Source of the DNA: Burkholderia pseudomultivorans
Lineage (GTDB): Bacteria > Pseudomonadota > Gammaproteobacteria > Burkholderiales > Burkholderiaceae
Direction of reading: 5' to 3'
DNA: 64,000 bases
Assembly (NCBI RefSeq): GCF_001718415.1
Contig: NZ_CP013377.1
Location: forward strand, 124,001 to 188,000
This document shows, piece after piece, positions 36,847 through 45,260 of this stretch (positions are counted from its first letter, which is position 1; the number at the start of each line of letters is the position of its first letter). The notes below the pieces were generated by a model that was not told the origin of the DNA, made no database searches, and saw only the letters and a program-made list of their open reading frames with translations. The translations under genes were made by a program, and so were the position numbers.

Positions 36847-36947
36847 CGGCCGCGCACCGAAGCAGGCGGGAGGAGGAGACAGGGCCGACCGCGCGCTCGC
36901 GCGGCTGCCGACGCAGGCGAATACCGGCAGGACGCGGCCCAAAACGA

Positions 36948-36981
36948 AAGCGCCACGGAGTGGGTTCACTCCGTGGCGCTT
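36948..36981. terminator. bidirectional terminator, perfect 14-bp stem
   Basis: AAGCGCCACGGAGT (36948-36961) is fully complementary to 36968-36981 around GGGTTC. It lies between the convergent hypothetical gene and hpnH and ends in TTCT on the plus strand. Confidence 0.9.
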
Positions 36982-37034
36982 CTATTCCTGCGTGCGTGCG
37001 CGGAGGCCGAGCCTCCGCTTCGCCTGACGGTCGC

Positions 37035-38195
37035 TCAGGCCGCCGCGGCCGGCTTCGTCGGCTTCTGCAGCTTGCCCTTGCCGGCGCGCTGGATTTCCTC
37101 GAGCTTGATCTCGACGTGACGCGAGAACACGTACTCGGCCGGACGCTGCTTGTCGATCGAGATGTCCGGCGCGAACGCGCCTTCGGTCCTGATGCCCTTG
37201 CGGCTGATGGCGAACGCCTTCAGCGGATGCGCGATCGTGTCCATCACGGCGGTGGCCTCGAAGCCGCAGTGGACCATGCAGTCCGCGCACTTCTCGTAGT
37301 TGCCGACGCCGTAGTTGTCCCAGTTCGTGTCTTCCATCAGTTCCTTGAAGGTCTTCACATAACCTTCGCCGACCAGATAGCACGGCTTCTGCCAGCCGAA
37401 CACGGTACGCGCCGGGTTGCCCCACGGCGTGCACTTGTACGTCTGGTTGCCGGCCAGGAAGTCGAGGAACAGCGACGACTGGCTGAACGACCAGCGCTTG
37501 CCGCCTTCGCCGCGCTTGAAAATTTCGCGGAACAGGTTCTTCGTCTTGTCGCGGTTCAGGAAGTGCTGCTGATCCGGCGCGCGTTCGTACGCGTAGCCCG
37601 GCGACACGGTGATGCCGTCGACGCCGATCGGCTTGAGCGTGTCGAAGAACTTCGCGACGCGCTCGGGGATCGCGTCGTTGAACAGCGTGCAGTTGATGTT
37701 CACGCGGAAGCCGCGGCGCTTCGCTTCCTTGATCGCCGCGACGGCCTTGTCGTACACGCCTTCCTGCGACACCGAGTGATCGTGCATCTCCTTGTCGCCG
37801 TCGAGGTGGACCGACCAGACGAAATACGGATTCGGCTGGTAGTCGTCCATCTTCTTTTCCATCAGCAGCGCGTTCGTGCACAGGTACACGAACTTCTTGC
37901 GCTTCATGATGCCCTTGACGATTTCCGGCATTTCCTTGTGCAGCAGCGGCTCGCCGCCGGCGATCGAGACGATCGGCGCACCGCATTCGTCGACGGCCTC
38001 GAGGCATTCCTCGACGGACAGGCGCTGGTTCAGGATCGGGTCCGGATAATCGATCTTGCCGCAGCCGTTACACGCGAGGTTGCAGCGGAACAGCGGCTCG
38101 AGCATCAGCGCGAGCGGATAGCGTTTGTTGCCGGACAGGTGTTGGCGCATGATGTACGCGCCGACGCGGACTTGCTGGAGCAGCGGAATAGACAA
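37035..38195 (-). CDS. hpnH: hopanoid biosynthesis radical SAM protein HpnH (adenosylhopene synthase)
   Basis: 386 residues. Radical SAM cysteines Cys38, Cys42 and Cys45 (CNLACNGC) ligate the [4Fe-4S] cluster, and the GGEPLLH motif binds SAM. A SPASM-like C-terminal Cys set (CADCMVHCGFEA) follows. HpnH joins the 5'-deoxyadenosyl radical to diploptene (hopene), the first step towards extended C35 hopanoids in the membrane. ispH lies 12 bases upstream, and they form an operon. Loss in Burkholderia is linked to membrane weakness and polymyxin sensitivity (known from the family). Confidence 0.96.
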   Translation of the reverse strand: MSIPLLQQVRVGAYIMRQHLSGNKRYPLALMLEPLFRCNLACNGCGKIDYPDPILNQRLSVEECLEAVDECGAPIVSIAGGEPLLHKEMPEIVKGIMKRKKFVYLCTNALLMEKKMDDYQPNPYFVWSVHLDGDKEMHDHSVSQEGVYDKAVAAIKEAKRRGFRVNINCTLFNDAIPERVAKFFDTLKPIGVDGITVSPGYAYERAPDQQHFLNRDKTKNLFREIFKRGEGGKRWSFSQSSLFLDFLAGNQTYKCTPWGNPARTVFGWQKPCYLVGEGYVKTFKELMEDTNWDNYGVGNYEKCADCMVHCGFEATAVMDTIAHPLKAFAISRKGIRTEGAFAPDISIDKQRPAEYVFSRHVEIKLEEIQRAGKGKLQKPTKPAAAA

Positions 38196-38207
38196 GAGAT
38201 GTCCTCC

Positions 38208-39149
38208 TTAAACTTCGCGGGCGACAGCTTGCGTGAGCTTCGCCGGCAGCTTGAATTCGACTTTTTCCTCACGGCCCGCCATCGTCGCGACTTCGACGGG
38301 CCCCAGCGCGCGCAGCGCGCCGATTACATCCTCGACCATCTCTTCGGGCGCCGACGCGCCGGCGGTCAGGCCGACCGTCTGCACGCCCGCGAACCATTCG
38401 GCCTTCACTTCCGAGCCGTCTGCGACGAGATAGCTCGGCACGCCGCTTTCGGTGCCGATCTCGCGCAGGCGGTTCGAATTCGAACTGTTGGTTGCGCCGA
38501 CCACGAGCAGCACGTCGACCTGCTCGCTCAACTCGCGCACGGCTGCCTGGCGGTTTTGCGTCGCGTAGCAGATGTCGCGCGTGTCCGGACCGACGATGTC
38601 GGTGAACCGGCGCTGCAGCGCTTCGATGATGCCGCGCGTATCGTCGACCGACAGCGTCGTCTGCGTGACGTACGCCACCGGCGTATCGACCGGCAGCGTC
38701 AGCGTGTCGACCTCGGCCTCGCTCTGCACCAGCACCACCTCGGCCGGAATCTGGCCGATCGTTCCTTCGACTTCCGGATGGCCCGCATGGCCGATCAGGA
38801 TCAGCCGACGGCCGGCGGCCACGTATTGCCGGCCCTGCACGTGCACCTTCGTGACGAGCGGACAGGTCGCGTCGAGCACGTCGAGCCCGCGCGCCTGCGC
38901 GTCGCGCTCGACCGTCTGGGCGACACCGTGCGCGCTGAAGATCGCGACGGCGCCATGCGGCACCTCGTCGAGTTCCTCAACGAATCGTGCCCCTTTATTA
39001 CGCAGATTTTCGACGACATGCCGGTTATGGACGATCTCGTGACGCACATAGACCGGCGCGCCGTGCTGTTGCAGCGCGCGATCGACGATCTCGATCGCAC
39101 GGACAACCCCCGCACAAAAGCCGCGGGGCTGGGCAAGGATGACTCGCAT
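38208..39149 (-). CDS. ispH: 4-hydroxy-3-methylbut-2-enyl diphosphate reductase
   Basis: 313 residues with the three cluster cysteines Cys12, Cys96 and Cys194, substrate histidines His41, His74 and His124 and Glu126 (HPEVEG). The enzyme makes IPP and DMAPP in the last step of the MEP pathway. Its place directly before hpnH suggests a second copy dedicated to hopanoid precursor supply, besides a housekeeping ispH elsewhere; this is inference. It diverges from hpnB across about 400 bases. Confidence 0.96.
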   Translation of the reverse strand: MRVILAQPRGFCAGVVRAIEIVDRALQQHGAPVYVRHEIVHNRHVVENLRNKGARFVEELDEVPHGAVAIFSAHGVAQTVERDAQARGLDVLDATCPLVTKVHVQGRQYVAAGRRLILIGHAGHPEVEGTIGQIPAEVVLVQSEAEVDTLTLPVDTPVAYVTQTTLSVDDTRGIIEALQRRFTDIVGPDTRDICYATQNRQAAVRELSEQVDVLLVVGATNSSNSNRLREIGTESGVPSYLVADGSEVKAEWFAGVQTVGLTAGASAPEEMVEDVIGALRALGPVEVATMAGREEKVEFKLPAKLTQAVAREV

Positions 39150-39548
39150 AAGTGAGCGAACTCCGACGACAGAAACGGGGTTCGATGAGCTGGCACCGCT
39201 CGATCGCCCCGGCTTGATGTTATGAAGGCAGGAAACGAACCGGCCAGGCCAGGCCCCGGAACCCCGAATTAATCGCGCATTTTAACCCTATCGGGCCGTC
39301 CTTGCTTTGGCGCTGAATCTGGCGTGTTGCAACCGCGGCACGGGCGCGTCGGCGCTCGCGCACGCGGAACCCAGTAAACTACGCGGTTTCGCGGACAGCC
39401 GCTCCGGCTGCCCGGCGTCGCGCTCATTTCAAGGCCTTTCGATGACCGTCGATTTTTTCGCGTATTGCCCGTCCGCCCGTGCGGCGTCGGGTTCCCTTGT
39501 TCCGACCCCGAGTGATCGATCCGGCGCCGTCCGGCGGGAGGCGCGCCG
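39150..39548. other. divergent promoter region between ispH and hpnB
   Basis: 399 bases with no supported gene. It must contain promoters for the ispH-hpnH and hpnB transcripts. No clear palindrome or consensus promoter was recognised. Confidence 0.5.
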
Positions 39549-40736
39549 ATGATGCTGGCGATCGCATTCCTGCTGTCCGGCCTGTCGCTGGTGATCTGGA
39601 TCGTGTTGCTGGTCGCGCGCGGCGGCTTCTGGCGCGCGCAGCCCGCACGGCCGCTGCCGCCCGAGGCGCGCGGCGCGGCGGCGGAAGCCGGCTGGCCGGC
39701 CGTCGTTGCGGTCGTGCCGGCGCGCAACGAAGCCGACGTGATCGCGCGCGCGGCGACCTCGCTGCTTGAGCAGGACTATCCGGGCGATTTTCATCTGATC
39801 ATCGTCGACGACCACAGCGACGACGGCACGGCCGATGCGGCCCGCGCGGCCGCGCTCGCGGCCAACCGCGCCGAGCGCCTGACGGTGCTGGGCGCGAAGC
39901 CGCTGCCGGCCGGCTGGTCGGGCAAGGTGTGGGCGCAGTCGCAGGGGATCGCCGCGGTGCGCACGCTCGGCCTGCCGGCCGACTACCTGCTGCTGACGGA
40001 TGCCGACATCGGCCATCCGCCGGACGCGGTCGCGCAGCTCGTCACGCGCGCGCAGGCCGAAGAGCGCGATCTCGTGTCGCTGATGGTGCGGCTGCGCTGC
40101 GACTCGTTCTGGGAAAAGGCGCTGATCCCGGCGTTCGTGTTCTTCTTCGCGAAGCTCTATCCGTTCTCGTGGATCAACAATCCGCGCAACAAGACCGCGG
40201 GCGCCGCGGGCGGCTGCATGCTCGTCAAGCGTACGGCGCTCGAGGAAGCGGGCGGCATCGAGTCGATCCGCGGCGCGCTGATCGACGACTGCAGCCTCGC
40301 CGCGCAGATCAAGCATCGCGGCAGCGGCCGCCATCCGATCCGTCTCGATCTCGCCGACCGCAGCGTGTCGCTGCGCCCGTACGACAGCTGGCGCGACATC
40401 TGGAACATGATCGCGCGCACCGCGTTCACGCAGCTGCACTATTCGCCGTGGCTGCTCGCCGGCACGCTGCTCGGGATGACGATCATCTACCTCGTGCCGC
40501 CCGTCGCGGCACTCGTGTACGGCGCGCGCGCGTGGCCGGCATGGCTCGCGTGGGCGTCGATGTGCGCCGCGTATGCGCCGATGCTGCGCTACTACCGGCG
40601 TTCGCCGCTGTGGGCGCCCGCGCTGCCGCTCGTCGCGGCGTTCTATGTCGGCGCGACCTTCGCGTCCGCGTGGCGCTACTGGCGCGGCAAGGGCGGGCAG
40701 TGGAAGGCGCGCGTGCAGGCGCCGGTCGATCGCTGA
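39549..40736 (+). CDS. hpnB: hopanoid-associated glycosyltransferase HpnB
   Basis: 395 residues. A GT2 domain (about 50-290) is flanked by an N-terminal membrane helix and three C-terminal helices. The GT-A marks are VAVVPARNEADVIARA, DDHSDDGTADAARA and LLLTDADIGHPPD (DxD-type), with a QxxRW-like region replaced by a longer tail. HpnB is linked to modification of extended hopanoids, and the precise acceptor is not settled. ATG 39549 or 39552; no strong ribosome site. Ends in a strong terminator. Confidence 0.92.
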   Translation: MMLAIAFLLSGLSLVIWIVLLVARGGFWRAQPARPLPPEARGAAAEAGWPAVVAVVPARNEADVIARAATSLLEQDYPGDFHLIIVDDHSDDGTADAARAAALAANRAERLTVLGAKPLPAGWSGKVWAQSQGIAAVRTLGLPADYLLLTDADIGHPPDAVAQLVTRAQAEERDLVSLMVRLRCDSFWEKALIPAFVFFFAKLYPFSWINNPRNKTAGAAGGCMLVKRTALEEAGGIESIRGALIDDCSLAAQIKHRGSGRHPIRLDLADRSVSLRPYDSWRDIWNMIARTAFTQLHYSPWLLAGTLLGMTIIYLVPPVAALVYGARAWPAWLAWASMCAAYAPMLRYYRRSPLWAPALPLVAAFYVGATFASAWRYWRGKGGQWKARVQAPVDR

Positions 40737-40828
40737 GGGAGCGACCGCCGCCTGCATCCGGCGTCGCGGCGGCTCGCCGATCCCGTAGGCGCCGCCGCCG
40801 AAACGGCGACGCCGATGCCCGGAAAACG

Positions 40829-40866
40829 AACAGCCCGATCGGCTACGCACCGATCGGGCTGTTTTT
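40829..40866. terminator. bidirectional terminator, 14-bp stem
   Basis: AACAGCCCGATCGG (40829-40842) pairs fully with 40850-40863 around a 7-base loop, followed by T5. It separates hpnB from the converging repeat-protein gene. Confidence 0.92.
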
Positions 40867-40890
40867 CGTTGGCGGCGCGTCGCGGCGCGC

Positions 40891-42321
40891 TTATCGCTGG
40901 GTCAGCATCATGTACATCTGGATCACGACGTCCGGCGAGAACGTGAACGGCACCCAGCCGTAGCCGGTGTGACGCGCGACCAGCAGGCGGTCGCCGTTCG
41001 ACTGCTTCTGCACGGCCATCATCGGGTTCTTCGTCGACACGAAACGCCAGCCGGGCGGAATGCCCTGCGGCGGTTCCGGCTGCATCGACGCGCGCGCGTG
41101 CGCGAGTTCCTCGATCAGCTGGCCGAGCTGTTCCGGATGCAGCGTGATCGATTCGCCGTTGACGGTCAGCGTGAGCTCGTTCTGCGACGGGCGCGACACG
41201 TGCAGCGTCGACTTGTCGGCCGGCGCCGGTTCGGTCGATTCTGCCGGTGCCGCGGCCGCCACGTCGGTGCCGGTCGCGGCAACGACCGCGGTCCCGGTCC
41301 CCGCAGCGTCGGTCGCTTCGGTCGCTACGTCGGTCGCCGCTTCGGCGGCCGACGACCCGGCTGCATCGGCGGGTTCGGCCGCGAGGGCGGCCGGCGTGTC
41401 CGTCGGCTCCGCCACTTCCACATCCTCGATCTCGGCCGCTGCGGCCGTCTGCGTCGTCATCGCATCCTTGACGACGGCTTCGACCAGCGCTTCCGCGTCG
41501 GCGACGGCCTTCGCGTGGCGCTCGGCGGCCGCCTCGGCCTCCGCGATCGCTTCGGTGTGGCGCTGCGTGACGGCTTCGGCCTCGGCAGTGGCTTCGGCAT
41601 GACGCTTCGCGGCGGCTTCGGCTTCGGCGATCGCCTGCGCGTGACGCTGCGCGACGGCCTGCGCCTCGGCGGTGGCTTCCGCGTGGCGCTGCGCCGCGGC
41701 TTCGGTTTCGGCGATCGCTTGCGCATGGCGCTGCGCGAGCGCTTCCGCTTCGGCGATCATCGCCGCGTGGCGCTGCGTCGCGGCTTCGGCCTCGGCGGTG
41801 GCTTCGGCATGACGCTTCGCGGCGGCCTGGGCTTCGGCGATGGCCTGCGCGTGACGTTGCGCGGCGGCTTCCGCTTCGGTCGCGGCGGCGTGATGACGCT
41901 GCGCGGCGGCCTCGGCTTCGGCGATCGCCGCCGCATGGCGTTGCGATGCGGCTTCGGCATCCGCGTGGCGCTGTGCGAGCGCTTCGGTCAGCGCGGTCGC
42001 TTCCGCGTGGCGCTGCACGGCGGCTTCGGCTTGGGCGGCTGCATCGGTATGACGCTGCGCGGCGGCCTCGGCCTGCGCGGTCGCTTCGGCGTGACGCTGC
42101 TGCGCCGCTTCGGCCTCGGCGGCCGCTTCCAGGTGGCGCTGCGCGGCAGCGCGGGCTTCGGTTTCCGCAGCGGCGTGGCGCTCGGCGGCGGCTTCGGCTT
42201 CCGCCGCGGCGGCGCGCGCGAAGGCTTCCGCGCTGCGTGCCGCCTGTTGCGCGGCGTGGTGATCGTGGAGGAGCTGATCGACGCCCGTCTTGAGCGCATC
42301 GATCTGATCGTTCAGGTTCAT
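40891..42321 (-). CDS. long coiled-coil protein built of 14-residue repeats, with a conserved C-terminal domain
   Basis: 476 residues. Residues 1-36 are a short helical start (MNLNDQIDALKTGVDQLLHD). About residues 46-280 are 17 tandem units of the form xAQRHAEAxAEAEA; every unit has an invariant Arg-His pair and one is shortened to 10 residues. The period of 14 suits a continuous coiled coil. Residues 285-370 are a low-complexity Ala/Thr/Asp/Glu linker. The last 105 residues form a globular domain (STLHVSRPSQNELTLTVNGE, GYGWVPFTFSP) that I do not recognise. No signal peptide or membrane helix. It sits between hpnB and hpnA, and both terminators around it imply its own transcript. Possibly a cytoplasmic scaffold or filament. 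Confidence 0.88.
   Translation of the reverse strand: MNLNDQIDALKTGVDQLLHDHHAAQQAARSAEAFARAAAAEAEAAAERHAAAETEARAAAQRHLEAAAEAEAAQQRHAEATAQAEAAAQRHTDAAAQAEAAVQRHAEATALTEALAQRHADAEAASQRHAAAIAEAEAAAQRHHAAATEAEAAAQRHAQAIAEAQAAAKRHAEATAEAEAATQRHAAMIAEAEALAQRHAQAIAETEAAAQRHAEATAEAQAVAQRHAQAIAEAEAAAKRHAEATAEAEAVTQRHTEAIAEAEAAAERHAKAVADAEALVEAVVKDAMTTQTAAAAEIEDVEVAEPTDTPAALAAEPADAAGSSAAEAATDVATEATDAAGTGTAVVAATGTDVAAAAPAESTEPAPADKSTLHVSRPSQNELTLTVNGESITLHPEQLGQLIEELAHARASMQPEPPQGIPPGWRFVSTKNPMMAVQKQSNGDRLLVARHTGYGWVPFTFSPDVVIQMYMMLTQR
41450..42180 (-). repeat. array of 42-bp degenerate tandem repeats
   Basis: Approximate limits. The DNA repeats every 42 bases, each unit coding AQRHAEAxAEAEA-like 14-mers, with GCGTGGCGCTGCG- and CGGCTTCGGC-type words recurring on the plus strand. 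Neighbouring groups of five units resemble each other more than adjacent units do, suggesting block duplication. Confidence 0.8.
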
Positions 42322-42400
42322 GCGTGCTTTCTCTGCGTAGGACCCGCGATTTTACCCGCTGCGCCGGTGACGGTCCGCGCGCGACGTGTAACAAAGTGCG

Positions 42401-42427
42401 CAAAGCGGCGCGACGTACGCCGCTTTG
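42401..42427 (-). terminator. terminator-like hairpin after hpnA
   Basis: CAAAGCGGCG (42401-42410) pairs fully with CGCCGCTTTG (42418-42427) around 7 bases. It lies directly after the hpnA stop and before the repeat-protein gene, so the two are probably separate transcripts. Confidence 0.7.
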
Positions 42428-42429
42428 TG

Positions 42430-43437
42430 CTACTTCAGGTAGCCCGCCGAGCGGAACCAGTCGAGCGCGTCGCGCAGCCCGTCGCGATACGGCCGCGCGC
42501 GGTAGCCGAGTTCGCGCTCGGCCTTCGCGGACGTGAAATACATCTTGTTCTTCGACATCCGCAGACCGTCCACGGTGACGAACGGCTCCTTCTTCGTGAA
42601 CTTCGCGACGGCCTCGGCGCCGACCGCGAGCGGGTACAGCGGCCAGCGCGGCAGCGCGATCGTCGGCGCCTTGCGGCCCGTCATCTGCGCGATGTCGGCG
42701 AGCATCTGCTGCAGCGGCAGGTTCTCGCCGCCGAGGATGTAGCGCTCGCCGATCCTGCCGCGCTCCAGCGCGAGGAAGTGGCCGTGCGCGACGTCGTCGA
42801 CGTGCACCAGGTTCAGCCCGGTGTCGACGAACGCGGGAATCTTGCCGAGCGCGGCCTCGACGATGATGCGGCCGGTCGGCGTCGGTTTCACGTCGCGCGG
42901 GCCGATCGGGGTCGACGGGTTGACGATCACGGCCGGCAGCCCTTCGTCGGCGATCATCCGCTCGACCGCGCGCTCGGCCAGCACCTTGCTGCGCTTGTAT
43001 ACGCCGATCGCCTGTTCGGGCGTCAGCGGCCGGTTCTCGTCGGCCGGATCGCCGGCGCTGGTGACCTTCAGCGTCGCGACGCTGCTCGTGTAGACGATCC
43101 GCTCGACGCCCTCGGCGCGCGCCGCGCGCATCGTCGCGACCGCGCCTTCGAGGTTCGCGCGCTCGATCTCGTCGGGATCGGGCGCCCACAGCCGGTAATC
43201 GGCCGCCACGTGCAGCAGGTAGCGCACGCCGCGCAGCGCGGCGCGCATCGACGTCTCGTCGCGCATGTCGCCGGTGACGATCTCGGCGTCGAGATCCGCG
43301 AGGTTCGTGCGCGGGCTGGTCGGGCGCACCAGCACGCGCACCGCATAGCCCTTCTGCTGCGCGATGCGCGCGACGGCCGAGCCGACGAAACCGGACGCGC
43401 CGGTGACCAGGACGAGATCGCGGGAGGTATCAGTCAT
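42430..43437 (-). CDS. hpnA: hopanoid-associated sugar epimerase HpnA
   Basis: 335 residues, extended SDR. NAD motif GASGFVGSAVARIA; SSVATL serine strand; catalytic YKRSK (YxxxK with Tyr and Lys in frame); NPSTPIGPRDVKPTPTGR typical of HpnA. It is proposed to act on the ribosyl/sugar part of hopanoid side chains; the substrate is not firmly proven. ATG 43437 was taken; the open frame extends far upstream only because of GC bias. Divergent from the acylphosphatase gene. Confidence 0.92.
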   Translation of the reverse strand: MTDTSRDLVLVTGASGFVGSAVARIAQQKGYAVRVLVRPTSPRTNLADLDAEIVTGDMRDETSMRAALRGVRYLLHVAADYRLWAPDPDEIERANLEGAVATMRAARAEGVERIVYTSSVATLKVTSAGDPADENRPLTPEQAIGVYKRSKVLAERAVERMIADEGLPAVIVNPSTPIGPRDVKPTPTGRIIVEAALGKIPAFVDTGLNLVHVDDVAHGHFLALERGRIGERYILGGENLPLQQMLADIAQMTGRKAPTIALPRWPLYPLAVGAEAVAKFTKKEPFVTVDGLRMSKNKMYFTSAKAERELGYRARPYRDGLRDALDWFRSAGYLK

Positions 43438-43659
43438 GCCATTCCTTCGTGGCCGCGCGCGAGCGGCGCGGCGGTTGTGCGTCGGCGAGATTGTACGTGG
43501 TCGGCGCGCGCGGCGACGGCGGCACGGCGCGCGCGGCGGGCATGGCCGTTGCGCCGGTTCGTGCGCGTGGCCGGCCGTCCGCCCCGCGGCGCACGTGTGT
43601 GAACCGGCCGACGCGACTACAATGCCGGGCTTGAAATGCAACGGGAGAGGGGTGACGCG

Positions 43660-43956
43660 ATGACCCGCAATGAACTGGACGAACGGATCGAGACCTACTA
43701 CGTGCGGGTGCGCGGCGTCGTGCAGGGCGTCGGCTTCCGTCACGCGACGGTGCGCGAGGCGCACGCGCTGAAGCTGCGCGGCTGGGTGTCGAATCTCGAC
43801 GACGGCAGCGTCGAGGCGATGATCCAGGGCCCGGGCGCACAGATCGACCGGATGCTCGCGTGGCTGCGCCACGGTCCGCCGGCCGCACGCGTGACCGAGG
43901 TGACGTTCGAGGAGCGCCAGACCGAAAAGCGCTTCGAGCGCTTCCAGCAGCAATAG
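43660..43956 (+). CDS. acyP: acylphosphatase
   Basis: 98 residues with the catalytic Arg27 (GVVQGVGFR) and Asn45 (GWVSNLDDGSVE) of the family. It hydrolyses acyl phosphates such as acetyl phosphate or 1,3-bisphosphoglycerate in the cytoplasm. GGGAGAGGGG precedes ATG 43660. A rarD-like gene follows after 6 bases and is likely co-transcribed. Confidence 0.95.
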   Translation: MTRNELDERIETYYVRVRGVVQGVGFRHATVREAHALKLRGWVSNLDDGSVEAMIQGPGAQIDRMLAWLRHGPPAARVTEVTFEERQTEKRFERFQQQ

Positions 43957-43962
43957 GCGCAT

Positions 43963-44862
43963 ATGACGGGGTATCCGGAGGCCGGGCGCGGCGTCATGTT
44001 GTCGGTGGCGGCGTCGACGCTGTTCGCGCTGATGTCGGCGTACGCAAAATTGCTCGTGCCGCTGACCGGCCTCGACATCTTCGCGTGGCGCGTGTTGTGG
44101 ACCGCGCCCGGCGCGCTTGCGCTGGTGGCGCTGCGCGGCCGCTGGCCGGCGCTCGCCGCGCTCGCCGCACGCAGCGTGCGCGACTGGCGGCTGCTGATCG
44201 CGGTGCCGGCGAGCGCCGCGCTGCTCGGCCTGCAGCTGTGGCTGTTCCTGTGGGCGCCGCTGCACGGGCGCATGCTCGAAGTGTCGCTCGGCTATTTCCT
44301 GCTGCCGCTGACGATGGTGCTGGTCGGCCGCTTCTACTATCACGAACGGCTCGATCCGCTGCAATGGGCGGCCGTCGCGTGCGCGGCGCTCGGCGTCGCG
44401 CATGAGGTCTGGGCGACGCGCGCGTTCGCGTGGCCGACGCTCGTCGTCGCGCTCGGCTATCCGCCGTATTTCGTGCTGCGTCGCCGGATCAACGCCGATT
44501 CGCTGGCCGCGTTCGCGATCGAGGTCGCACTGCTGTGCCCGATCGCGATCGCGATGGTCGCGACCAGCGCGACGCCGGTCGGCAGCCATCCGCTGCTGTG
44601 GACCGTGCTGCTGCCGGGCCTCGGCGTGCTCAGCACACTCGCGCTCGCGTGCTACCTGAAGGCGAGCCGGATGCTGCCGATGGCGCTGTTCGGGATCCTC
44701 GGCTACGTCGAGCCGGTGCTGCTCGTCGCGGTGTCGCTGCTGCTGCTCGGCGAGACGCTCACGGTCGCGAAGCTCGCGACCTACGGGCCGATCTGGGCCG
44801 CCGTTGCGCTGACCGCATGGCACAGCGCGATGCTGATGCGGCGCCTGCCCGTGCGCAAATAG
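43963..44862 (+). CDS. rarD: EamA/RarD-type drug/metabolite exporter
   Basis: 299 residues, ten membrane helices in two EamA halves. RarD-type features are SVAASTLFALMSAYAKLLVP, GLDIFAWRVLWTAPGALALV and LGYFLLPLTMVLVGRFYYHE. E. coli RarD was reported as chloramphenicol-related, but the true substrate is unknown. It begins six bases after acylphosphatase. A 12-bp hairpin downstream may end the transcript. Confidence 0.87.
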   Translation: MTGYPEAGRGVMLSVAASTLFALMSAYAKLLVPLTGLDIFAWRVLWTAPGALALVALRGRWPALAALAARSVRDWRLLIAVPASAALLGLQLWLFLWAPLHGRMLEVSLGYFLLPLTMVLVGRFYYHERLDPLQWAAVACAALGVAHEVWATRAFAWPTLVVALGYPPYFVLRRRINADSLAAFAIEVALLCPIAIAMVATSATPVGSHPLLWTVLLPGLGVLSTLALACYLKASRMLPMALFGILGYVEPVLLVAVSLLLLGETLTVAKLATYGPIWAAVALTAWHSAMLMRRLPVRK

Positions 44863-45260
44863 TCGTCGCCCGTGATGGCCCGCACCGCGATGCGCGGCGT
44901 GCGGCATGCCGCGCCTCGCGCGTCGAGGGTGCGCGTGCGGCCCGCAACTGACGACCCACTGACGGCCCACTGACGCCCGGCTGGCAGCCTTGCCAGTCGG
45001 GCCTCTGCGATCTCGCCCCTGTAACCGAACCGAAGATTCCGTTGCACTTTGTTACTTAGGGTATCCCCGCATCGGCCGTTAGACTGATCTGACCGTCTTT
45101 ACTTCGTATGCAGTGTTCCAATGAACGGTCATCTCCGTGCCTGGCCAGCCGGATTGGCGCGATGCGAGCATACGCGTGTCGCCGCCGGTCGCGCTCGCCT
45201 TCCCGTTTCTTCCCCTGAATCTTCCGGTGCGTGCCGCGCCGCCATCGCGCGGGGGCGGTC
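44863..45260. other. intergenic region between rarD and opgC-like gene
   Basis: 398 bases. It holds a hairpin at 44975-45002 (GCCCGGCTGGCA with TGCCAGTCGGGC, loop GCCT, one G-T pair, no T run), a candidate rarD terminator. From about 45030 it turns AT-richer (TTGCACTTTGTTACTTAGGG), a plausible promoter for the opgC-like gene. No gene seen. Confidence 0.55.

Noticed and set aside
40969..43602. Plus-strand 877-codon frame opposite the 14-residue repeat gene, showing its own Gly/Phe repeats
   Set aside because: The repeats are the mirror of the 42-base DNA period. The minus-strand frame has a coherent start, C-terminal domain and terminators, so it is the gene.
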